Positions 1-4,575 of a stretch of 5,186 nucleotides of DNA are shown in pieces. Source of the stretch: Candidatus Parvarchaeota archaeon (GTDB lineage: Archaea; Nanobdellota; Nanobdellia; CSSed11-243R1); assembly GCA_003563585.1 (NCBI GenBank), contig PWUQ01000016.1, positions 1-5,186 of the forward strand, read 5' to 3'. How positions within the stretch are numbered: the stretch's first letter is position 1; the number at the start of each line of letters is the position of its first letter. The translations under genes were made by a program, and so were the position numbers. Below the pieces are notes generated by a model. It did not search any database, had not been told where the DNA came from, and was given only the letters and a program-made list of their open reading frames with translations.

Positions 1-33
1 ATCTAGTATGAGTAAGAGTAGTTTGTTTTTCAT
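1..33 (-). CDS. 5' fragment of a probable exported protein (runs off left edge)
   Basis: Only the first 11 codons are inside the window: the minus strand from base 33 reads MKNKLLLLILD. A short basic start followed by a run of Leu/Ile is what the n-region and h-region of a signal peptide or membrane anchor look like. A TATA-like element lies about 30 bases upstream (61-72), and the gene would follow another secreted-protein gene in the same direction. No product can be named from so little sequence, and a chance ATG in AT-rich DNA cannot be excluded. Confidence 0.4.
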   Translation of the reverse strand, partial: MKNKLLLLILD

Positions 34-60
34 ATTTTATTTTAAAAAATAATAACTAAA

Positions 61-72
61 GTTTAATATATT
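61..72 (-). promoter_or_regulatory. candidate TATA box for the left-edge minus-strand gene
   Basis: On the minus strand this reads AATATATTAAAC. It is centred about 33 bases before the ATG at 33, which would put transcription start only a few bases before the start codon, as is common for archaeal leaderless or short-leader mRNAs. AT-rich sequence makes chance matches likely. The rest of the 34-115 spacer shows nothing else I can support. Confidence 0.3.
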
Positions 73-115
73 CTGGCATATTTTACAAAATTATTCTATA
101 ATACAGATCGACTAA

Positions 116-658
116 TTAACTTGATGGAATAATATTATGAATATTAATATTATAAAACAAATTGGAATTTCCAAAAGGCATGTTACCATTTTTCCAATTA
201 GAGTCGTTAAAATTTTTTTGGTTCCATCCATATTCCTCTTGGAATGAATATCTCCAATCTACAAAATCCACAAAAAAAGAATCTTTAAATATATAATCTC
301 TTATAGGTCTTGAAAATCTAGTGTTAATAATGTACTCTCCTTTTTGGAGTTCTTCTGTAATCTTTATAGTTCCATTTATGTAGTAATACCTTCTTCCAAG
401 CGTACCACAAGATTCTCCTCTTTCAATAGAAACATTAACATATTCTGGGAATAAAACGAATCTCCCAGAAGGTTCTTGTATAAAAAATTTGGGATTTGAG
501 CCTCTTGTGCATACTCTTTTTTCAAAACTAATGGTGTCTCCTAGTGTCACATTTGGGTTTGAAATGTTAAATGCGTAAACACTTTGAAAAAAGAATAAAC
601 TACCTAAAAATACCAACATTATTAAGAAAAATTTTGAGCAGCCCAACGTTATTTCCAA
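116..658 (-). CDS. secreted beta-sandwich protein, possibly C-terminally truncated
   Basis: I do not recognise a named family. With the TTG at 658 as start the product is 180 residues. Residues 1-29 look like a signal peptide: Lys9, then a long hydrophobic stretch, then SVYA before Phe30 as a likely signal-peptidase site. Residues about 30-130 are rich in short beta-strand-like segments and carry two cysteines (50 and 84) that could form a disulfide outside the cell, plus five N-glycosylation sequons (Asn 31, 36, 75, 95, 151); this resembles an Ig-like sandwich. From Trp135 a stretch ending FNDSNWKNGNMPFG (150-163) resembles the opening strands of galactose-binding-like jelly-roll domains, but the protein stops 17 residues later. 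The start is uncertain: TTG at 646 also keeps the basic n-region, whereas the ATG at 619 leaves a signal peptide with no positive charge. No good Shine-Dalgarno site is visible, so a leaderless mRNA is possible. Confidence 0.7.
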   Translation of the reverse strand: MEITLGCSKFFLIMLVFLGSLFFFQSVYAFNISNPNVTLGDTISFEKRVCTRGSNPKFFIQEPSGRFVLFPEYVNVSIERGESCGTLGRRYYYINGTIKITEELQKGEYIINTRFSRPIRDYIFKDSFFVDFVDWRYSFQEEYGWNQKNFNDSNWKNGNMPFGNSNLFYNINIHNIIPSS

Positions 659-678
659 GAAAGTTATTATTAAAAAAG

Positions 679-687
679 TTTATTAAA
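679..687 (+). promoter_or_regulatory. candidate TATA box in the divergent spacer, possibly used both ways
   Basis: TTTATTAAA on the plus strand (TTTAATAAA on the minus strand) sits in the 61-base spacer between divergent genes. For the plus strand, about 26 bases downstream falls just before the Shine-Dalgarno site at 710, and the A-rich stretch before it (672-678) fits a BRE. For the minus strand the same distance falls at about 657, next to the TTG start at 658. Assignment rests on position and composition only. Confidence 0.4.
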
Positions 688-709
688 GTTGAAATACTTG
701 ATTTTGAAA

Positions 710-715
710 GGTGAT
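710..715 (+). promoter_or_regulatory. strong Shine-Dalgarno site deciding the start at 720
   Basis: GGTGAT is a full complement to the AUCACC segment at the 3' end of archaeal 16S rRNA. It is followed by four bases and then ATG at 720. The in-frame GTG at 711 and ATG at 714 lie inside the site itself and so are not sensible starts. Confidence 0.75.
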
Positions 716-719
716 GTTT

Positions 720-1265
720 ATGGGTTTTTTTAAGAAAAAGAAAGATGATGATTTTCCTTTTGAAGAAAAGGCGGAGATTTTAGATGATGATGATTACTCT
801 CCAGAATATCCTGCAGAGGAGGATGTGGAGTTTAAACCGAGAGGCAATGATACTCAAAGGTCTTTAAATTTCGGTGAGGGTTTCAGGTCTCCTGAAGAAC
901 TTATGCCTCCAACACAACCACATGAAACACAGTTACCACCATTTAGAGCACCAGAACCTATACCAGCACCAAAACCAGAACCACGTGGTGTAGAAGCTAA
1001 TGATAGGATTCAATCTGAGTTTGGAGCATTACCAAGGGTAAAAGATAAACCTCATATATTCATTAAAATAGACAAGTATAAAGATGTAATGAAAAAAGTA
1101 AGAGAATTGGATGAAAAAATAGAAGCCACTAAAAAAGTCTTGTCAAATATTGAGGAAAAGAATAAAGAAGAAAAAGAAACTATGAATGACGCAATAAATA
1201 TTTTGCTCAAAATAGAAAAGTTGGTAAGTTATTTGGATGACACATTTACCTCGACTGAAGACTAA
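720..1265 (+). CDS. small acidic, proline-rich coiled-coil protein of unknown function
   Basis: 181 residues, function unknown. The product begins MGFFKKKK, a short hydrophobic-plus-basic tip that could touch a membrane or nucleic acid. Residues 9-60 are strongly acidic and probably disordered. Residues 62-89 are a proline-rich linker with PEP/PKP repeats. After a basic patch, residues 111-120 (PHIFIKIDKY) start the conserved-looking part, followed by a charged helix with heptad-like spacing to about residue 170, likely a coiled coil. No transmembrane segment or catalytic motif is visible. Short proteins with this order (Phe/Lys tip, disordered acidic/proline middle, F-[IV]-K-I-D-K-[FY] then coiled coil) are, to my recollection, frequent in low-GC DPANN genomes but uncharacterised. 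The ATG at 720 is chosen because GGTGAT lies four bases before it. The gene ends 16 bases before tRNA-Val and is probably transcribed with it; a functional pairing with the coiled-coil protein after the tRNA is inference. Confidence 0.8.
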   Translation: MGFFKKKKDDDFPFEEKAEILDDDDYSPEYPAEEDVEFKPRGNDTQRSLNFGEGFRSPEELMPPTQPHETQLPPFRAPEPIPAPKPEPRGVEANDRIQSEFGALPRVKDKPHIFIKIDKYKDVMKKVRELDEKIEATKKVLSNIEEKNKEEKETMNDAINILLKIEKLVSYLDDTFTSTED

Positions 1266-1281
1266 AAAAATTTAAACCACT

Positions 1282-1369
1282 GGGCCCGTGGTCTAGTGGC
1301 TATGACACCTGCCTCACAAATATTAATTGAGAACGCAGGAGCTCGTGAGTTCGACTCTCACCGGGCCCA
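1282..1369 (+). tRNA. tRNA-Val (anticodon CAC) with canonical intron
   Basis: The acceptor stem GGGCCCG (1282-1288) pairs perfectly with CGGGCCC (1362-1368), with discriminator A at 1369 and no encoded CCA. The D-stem GTC pairs with GAC (1304-1306). The anticodon stem CCTGC (1308-1312) pairs with GCAGG (1335-1339), and the T-arm GTGAG/CTCAC encloses TTCGACT (1350-1356). Removing a 15-nt intron leaves the loop CTCACAC with anticodon CAC (1315-1317) for valine GUG codons, and a mature length of 73 nt. The gene lies between two small coiled-coil protein genes, 16 and 20 bases away; no convincing TATA box lies at the right distance upstream, so it is probably excised from a longer transcript. Confidence 0.95.
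1319..1333 (+). other. 15-nt tRNA-Val intron at position 37/38 (bulge-helix-bulge)
   Basis: The precursor can form the archaeal splicing-endonuclease substrate. The anticodon stem is followed by a 4-bp helix CTCA (1313-1316) with TGAG (1328-1331), flanked by 3-nt bulges CAA (1317-1319) and AAC (1332-1334), and closed by a 2-bp AT/AT helix with an ATTA loop. Cutting after the second base of each bulge removes AATATTAATTGAGAA and places the junction between positions 37 and 38, the canonical archaeal site. The inner helix is minimal. Confidence 0.85.
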
Positions 1370-1380
1370 TTGAATGTGAT

Positions 1381-1385
1381 GTGAT
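1381..1385 (+). promoter_or_regulatory. Shine-Dalgarno site (tandem GTGAT) for the gene at 1390
   Basis: GTGAT occurs twice in a row (1376-1380 and 1381-1385); the second copy is four bases before ATG at 1390, the same spacing as at 720 and 1952. This rules out upstream in-frame codons such as TTG at 1327, which lies inside tRNA-Val. Confidence 0.65.
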
Positions 1386-1389
1386 AAAA

Positions 1390-1773
1390 ATGAAAAAAAA
1401 CGATGTCTCATTTGTACGTTTAGATAATGCGAATTTATTAAATATGACACTAAGAGATTTGGCAAAGAATCTTTCTACATATTCTCAGTTAATGATTAAC
1501 ATTCAAAAAATTTCTGAGGAAAAAGAAAAATTGAAGAAAGAATTTTCAAAAAAACTTAATGAAATAGAAAAAGGTTTTAATGATTTTGAAAAGCTGATTC
1601 CAGAAAAGGAATTCAAAGAAATAAAACATAAGAAAGTTGTGGCACCACCTAAACCAAAGAAAAAGGAAGAAATAAAAGAACCGGAAGTTGGTGAGGAAAT
1701 AAAAACTCTTATGCAATTGAAGAATGAGTTCGAACGTATAAAAAATCAGCTCAGAGAAATAAGAAGTTCTTAA
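1390..1773 (+). CDS. small lysine-rich coiled-coil protein of unknown function
   Basis: 127 residues, no recognised family. After a basic tip the N-terminus reads FVRLDNANLL (residues 8-17), followed by a helical region. Residues about 36-75 are very rich in Lys and Glu with hydrophobic residues at heptad-like spacing, indicating a coiled coil. A basic, proline-containing linker (VVAPPKPKKK, about residues 82-91) leads to a second predicted helix at the C-terminus (about 103-125). No membrane segment or enzymatic motif is seen. The start is ATG at 1390 because the GTGAT site lies four bases upstream and every earlier in-frame start would overlap tRNA-Val. Its architecture (short conserved tip, coiled coil, Pro/Lys linker) is a rough counterpart of the protein encoded just before the tRNA, so the two may be partners, for example a scaffold or cytoskeletal adaptor; that is inference from neighbourhood and shape only. 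Confidence 0.75.
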   Translation: MKKNDVSFVRLDNANLLNMTLRDLAKNLSTYSQLMINIQKISEEKEKLKKEFSKKLNEIEKGFNDFEKLIPEKEFKEIKHKKVVAPPKPKKKEEIKEPEVGEEIKTLMQLKNEFERIKNQLREIRSS

Positions 1774-1790
1774 TTAATTTATACAAAATG

Positions 1791-1798
1791 TTTAAAAA
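1791..1798 (+). promoter_or_regulatory. candidate TATA box for tRNA-Leu and the downstream operon
   Basis: TTTAAAAA lies 26-33 bases before the first base of tRNA-Leu, with A-rich sequence (1783-1789) in the BRE position. This is the only such element in the 50-base spacer after the stop at 1771-1773. It could drive the tRNA and, by read-through, the Nudix-helicase-nuclease genes, which have no visible promoter of their own. Confidence 0.45.
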
Positions 1799-1823
1799 GA
1801 AATAACTAGAATGAATAATCTAA

Positions 1824-1938
1824 GCGGGAGTGCCGGAGTGGTCAATTCCCTTAAGCTTTTGCTTTTGGAAGACTTAACGGGCTAGGCTCAAGACCTAGTG
1901 GGTTAGTCCCTACGCAGGTTCGAACCCTGTCTCCCGCA
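1824..1938 (+). tRNA. tRNA-Leu (anticodon CAA) with an apparent D-loop intron
   Basis: A class II tRNA. The acceptor stem GCGGGAG (1824-1830) pairs with CTCCCGC (1931-1937), with discriminator A at 1938 and no encoded CCA. The anticodon stem CTAGG/CCTAG encloses CTCAAGA, giving anticodon CAA (1889-1891) for leucine UUG codons. The long variable arm (1899-1913) has a GGG/CCC stem, and the T-arm GCAGG/CCTGT encloses TTCGAAC. The D-stem CCG (1833-1835) pairs with CGG (1878-1880), but the loop between them is 42 nt instead of about 11. Removing about 31 nt leaves the ordinary loop GAGTGGTCAAA and a mature length of about 84 nt. Every other arm is perfect, so a functional spliced gene is more likely than a decayed one. 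Confidence 0.92.
1846..1876 (+). other. probable non-canonical tRNA intron in the D-loop (~31 nt)
   Basis: A relaxed bulge-helix-bulge can be drawn. GGTC (1840-1843) pairs with GACT (1871-1874, one G-U), and TTCC (1846-1849) pairs with GGAA (1867-1870). There is a 2-nt AA bulge (1844-1845) on the 5' side and a 3-nt TAA bulge (1875-1877) on the 3' side. Cutting TA/A on the 3' side and after AA on the 5' side restores a normal D-loop. A competing hairpin is also possible (TTAAG 1851-1855 with CTTAA 1873-1877, then CTTTT with GGAAG). The presence of an insertion is clear; the exact ends could shift by one or two bases. Confidence 0.7.
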
Positions 1939-1942
1939 TTTT

Positions 1943-1947
1943 GTGAT
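1943..1947 (+). promoter_or_regulatory. Shine-Dalgarno site deciding the Nudix start at 1952
   Basis: GTGAT is followed by four bases and ATG at 1952, the same arrangement as at 720 and 1390. The in-frame GTG at 1943 is the first part of this site, so it is not the start codon. The site begins only five bases after the last base of tRNA-Leu. Confidence 0.65.
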
Positions 1948-1951
1948 ATCA

Positions 1952-2422
1952 ATGAAAGACGCGACGCTTTGTTTTCTGATAGATAAAAAAAATAAGAAAA
2001 TTCTTTTAGGAATGAAAAAACGAGGGTTTGGAAAAAATAAATATAATGGTTTTGGCGGAAAAGTTAAGGATGGAGAAGATATTAAAAAAGCAGCAATAAG
2101 AGAATTGTTTGAAGAAACATTGATATGTGTTTATCCTGAAAATTTCAAAAAGAGAGGAAACTTAATATTTCTTTTCCCACACTCCAAAGATTGGAATCAA
2201 AAAGTTCATATTTTTGTTGCGGGAGAATGGGAAGGAAAACCTAAAGAGACTGAAGAGATGAAACCTGTTTGGTTTGATTTTAAAGACATACCATTTGAAA
2301 AAATGTGGAATGATGACATATATTGGTTGCCTAAAATTTTAAAAAATAAAAATTTGAAAGGTGATTTTATATTTGGAAAAGATAATGAAACAATTATTAA
2401 TATGTGTATAGAAGAATTTTAA
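1952..2422 (+). CDS. MTH1-like Nudix hydrolase (8-oxo-dGTP diphosphatase)
   Basis: Predicted to hydrolyse oxidised purine nucleoside triphosphates such as 8-oxo-dGTP to the monophosphate plus pyrophosphate, cleansing the dNTP pool. The product is 156 residues, the same length as human MTH1/NUDT1, and is alignable from memory across its length. The Nudix box runs from Gly36 to Ile58 with GKVKDGE (36-42) and RELFEE (50-55), supplying the metal-binding glutamates. The segment GMKKRGFG (20-27) matches MTH1 closely, and the base-recognition residues have counterparts: Asn32 (MTH1 Asn33), Trp119 (Trp117), Asp121-Asp122 (Asp119-Asp120). One departure is Leu57 where the Nudix consensus has Gly. The ATG at 1952 follows GTGAT by four bases; its 5' leader begins directly after tRNA-Leu. 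It ends one base before the helicase ATG, so it is probably co-translated with the repair genes. Family membership is firm; 8-oxo-dGTP specificity is inferred from the conserved residues. Confidence 0.9.
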   Translation: MKDATLCFLIDKKNKKILLGMKKRGFGKNKYNGFGGKVKDGEDIKKAAIRELFEETLICVYPENFKKRGNLIFLFPHSKDWNQKVHIFVAGEWEGKPKETEEMKPVWFDFKDIPFEKMWNDDIYWLPKILKNKNLKGDFIFGKDNETIINMCIEEF

Positions 2423-2423
2423 A

Positions 2424-3932
2424 ATGGAAATTAAAAAATTGAAACCTAGATTGTATCAGGAAAAAATATTTCACACAGCTACTAAAAAGAATACACTAGT
2501 GATTATTCCCACTGGCTTAGGAAAAACATTGATTGCATTGATGTTGGCTATACATCGTTTAAAAAAATATCCTAATTCAAAAGTTCTTTTTCTCGCACCG
2601 ACAAAACCCCTTTGCAAACAACATTATTCTACTTTTTCAAATAATTTAGATTCTGAAAAAATCTTAACTACATTAACAGGAGCTATAGCACCTGATGAAA
2701 GAAGGAGAATCTGGAATGATTCTGATATAATTTTTGCTACGCCGCAAACAATAGCCAATGACTTGATAAATGGTAGAATAGAACTTGAAAAAATCTCACT
2801 TATTATTTTTGATGAAGCACATAGGGCTGTTGGAGATTATGATTATGTTTTTCTTGCAAAAAATTATGTAAAAAATGAAAATGCTAAAATTTTGGCACTC
2901 ACTGCAAGCCCGGGAAGCGATAAAGAATATATAAACAAAATTAGAAAAAATTTGTACATAAATGCGGTTGAAATAAGACATGAAAATTCTCCAGATGTTT
3001 CTCCTTATGTAGAAAAAAGAGATATAAAAAAGGTGTTTATAGATTTTCCTGAAAATCTTAAAGAATTGAAAGAACTTTTTGAAATTTCGTTGAGAAAAAG
3101 ATTGTCTATTCTAAAAAATGAAGGGATTATAGAAACTATTGATTTACAAAAAATAAGAAAAAGTGAATTATTGAGAAAGCAATCAAAAACAGCTGGAGAA
3201 GCGAGACAGAATGGAGATTTTGCTTTAATGAAATATGTTTCAGAAATAGCCGCTTGCATAAAAATACTTCATTGTTTGGAACTTCTTCAAACTCAGGGAA
3301 TAAAAACACTTTCAAAATTTTTTGAAAAACTTAAAGGACAATACTATAAAGTAAAAGCAACGAAGGGACTTTTGAACGATTCTGATTTTAAAGAAGCTAT
3401 GAAAAGAACGTTCGAGCTTGGATCTATGGGTATAGAACACCCTAAATTTGAAAAACTTCCGGAACTTATTGAACCAGAATCAAAAACAATTGTTTTTACA
3501 AATTATAGAAACACTGTAAAAAATATAATGAATAATTTGAAAAAGTATCCAGAAATACATCCAATAAAATTTATAGGACAAAAAAAAGGTATGAGTCAAA
3601 AAGAGCAAATTAAAACCCTTGAAAAATTTAAAAAAGAAAAATATAATGTATTAGTAAGCAGTAGTATTGGAGAGGAAGGGTTGGATATACCTGAAGTTAA
3701 AAAGGTTATATTTTTTGAACCTATCCCTAGTGCTTTGAGAACCATCCAAAGAAGAGGGAGAACAGCTAGACGTTCTCCTGGAGAAGTTATATTATTGATA
3801 ACAAAAGGAACTATTGATGAAAAATATTATTGGGTGTCATTTCATAAAGAAAGAAAAATGAATAATGCATTAAAAGAAATAAAAAAGGATACTAATAATC
3901 CGCAAAGGAGACTTGTTGAATTTGAAAAATAA
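2424..3932 (+). CDS. hef: Hef-type superfamily 2 DNA helicase (helicase half of split Hef)
   Basis: 502 residues corresponding to the helicase part of archaeal Hef, the relative of eukaryotic FANCM, which remodels stalled forks and branched DNA using ATP. Motifs in order: Q-motif RLYQ (9-12), Walker A PTGLGKT (29-35), Ia LAPTKPL (57-63), Walker B DEAH (130-133), motif III TAS (160-162), motif IV FTNYR (358-362), FIGQ (383-386), motif V from SSSIGEEGLDIP (412-423), and motif VI QRRGRTAR (442-449). The helical insert typical of Hef/FANCM lies between the two RecA domains (about 209-345). All catalytic motifs are intact. The ATG is one base after the Nudix stop. In fused Hef an ERCC4 nuclease and HhH follow in the same chain; here the frame closes with TAA at 3930-3932, and the nuclease is encoded in another frame starting inside this gene. 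The two proteins probably act as a complex. Confidence 0.92.
   Translation: MEIKKLKPRLYQEKIFHTATKKNTLVIIPTGLGKTLIALMLAIHRLKKYPNSKVLFLAPTKPLCKQHYSTFSNNLDSEKILTTLTGAIAPDERRRIWNDSDIIFATPQTIANDLINGRIELEKISLIIFDEAHRAVGDYDYVFLAKNYVKNENAKILALTASPGSDKEYINKIRKNLYINAVEIRHENSPDVSPYVEKRDIKKVFIDFPENLKELKELFEISLRKRLSILKNEGIIETIDLQKIRKSELLRKQSKTAGEARQNGDFALMKYVSEIAACIKILHCLELLQTQGIKTLSKFFEKLKGQYYKVKATKGLLNDSDFKEAMKRTFELGSMGIEHPKFEKLPELIEPESKTIVFTNYRNTVKNIMNNLKKYPEIHPIKFIGQKKGMSQKEQIKTLEKFKKEKYNVLVSSSIGEEGLDIPEVKKVIFFEPIPSALRTIQRRGRTARRSPGEVILLITKGTIDEKYYWVSFHKERKMNNALKEIKKDTNNPQRRLVEFEK
3904..3910 (+). promoter_or_regulatory. internal Shine-Dalgarno site for the nuclease gene
   Basis: AAAGGAG lies within the last codons of the helicase gene, five bases before TTG at 3916 and two before TTG at 3913. 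It is the reason for choosing 3916 as start, and it argues that the nuclease is translated as a separate protein. Confidence 0.6.
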
Positions 3933-4575
3933 AATAAAAATACTTGTGGATTCAAGAGAACTGCGTTCAAATGTAGTCAAGAAACTTTATGAAATGGGAG
4001 TAATCATAGATTCAAAAAAACTTCCTGTGGGTGATTTTCTGCTTTCAAAAGATGTTTGTATAGAAAAAAAGACAACTGGTGATTTCCTTCAATCTTTGAC
4101 AGATAATCGACTATTTGAACAGGCTAAAAATATGGTTTCTAATTTCGAAAAGTCGGCAATAATTCTTGAAGGTACCAATGATATTTATACTGAAAGAAAG
4201 ATTCATCCTAATGCTATAAGAGGAGCAATATGTTCTCTCACAATAGATTATAAAATACCTATAATAGAATCCAGTGGAGAAGACGAAACTGCAATTTTTC
4301 TTTATATGATTGCTGAAAGAGAACAAATCGGAAAAAATAAATTAGTTAGACTTAGGGGTGAAAGAAAGCCTCTTGACAAAAAAGAAATAAAAGAATATGT
4401 TGTATCAAGTTTTCCAGGTGTTGGAAGACAAACTGCTCGAAATATACTTAATCATTTTAAAACTATTAAAACATTTATTAACGCTGAAGATAAAGATATG
4501 AAAAAAGTAAAAAATGTTGGTTCAAAAACGATTAAAAGAATAAAACAAATTCTTGAAGAAGACTATGAAAAATAG
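3916..4575 (+). CDS. hef: XPF/ERCC4-family structure-specific nuclease with tandem HhH (nuclease half of split Hef)
   Basis: 219 residues, matching the C-terminal nuclease part of archaeal Hef, which cuts fork and flap DNA. The ERCC4 domain opens with ILVDSRELRS (about 9-18), then the metal site: Gly39-Asp40, then IEKKTTGD (49-56), the position of the usual ERKxxxD motif, here with Lys for Arg. DNRLFEQ (63-69) and HPNAIRGA (97-104) are further Hef-like blocks. The tail carries two helix-hairpin-helix motifs, FPGVGRQTA (166-174) and VKNVGSKTI (198-206), which bind DNA and mediate dimerisation. Start: TTG at 3916, placed by AAAGGAG five bases upstream; TTG at 3913 is the alternative. It overlaps the helicase gene by 17 bases in a different frame. 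It could also be called a short crenarchaeal-type XPF, but its adjacency to the helicase points to Hef. It ends inside the next gene (11-base overlap). Confidence 0.9.
   Translation: MNLKNKIKILVDSRELRSNVVKKLYEMGVIIDSKKLPVGDFLLSKDVCIEKKTTGDFLQSLTDNRLFEQAKNMVSNFEKSAIILEGTNDIYTERKIHPNAIRGAICSLTIDYKIPIIESSGEDETAIFLYMIAEREQIGKNKLVRLRGERKPLDKKEIKEYVVSSFPGVGRQTARNILNHFKTIKTFINAEDKDMKKVKNVGSKTIKRIKQILEEDYEK

Noticed and set aside
8..52. 14-codon plus-strand ORF starting ATG at 8
   Set aside because: Too short, no ribosome binding site, low-complexity Phe/Lys/Ser content, and it overlaps the better-supported minus-strand start at 33.
638..640. Cys7 of the secreted protein as a lipobox cysteine
   Set aside because: It precedes the hydrophobic core of the signal peptide instead of following it, so it cannot be a lipoprotein cleavage site.
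711..719. GTG at 711 or ATG at 714 as start of the acidic coiled-coil gene
   Set aside because: Both lie inside the GGTGAT ribosome binding site that serves ATG at 720.
745..800. GATGAT runs as a short tandem repeat
   Set aside because: They are codons for consecutive aspartates in the acidic region of the protein, with irregular spacing.
1327..1389. In-frame upstream extension of the small coiled-coil gene from TTG at 1327
   Set aside because: It would translate the 3' half of tRNA-Val; ATG at 1390 has a proper Shine-Dalgarno site.
1851..1877. Hairpin TTAAG/CTTAA plus CTTTT/GGAAG as a terminator or independent RNA element
   Set aside because: It lies inside tRNA-Leu between perfect D-stem halves; it is better explained as part of the intron, possibly an alternative fold.
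2796..3259. Minus-strand open frames opposite the helicase
   Set aside because: They mirror AT-rich codons of an intact helicase with all motifs; their translations are low-complexity and Phe/Ile/Ser-rich with no start signal.
4111..4326. Minus-strand open frame opposite the nuclease
   Set aside because: Antisense shadow of the conserved ERCC4 domain; no domain signal of its own.
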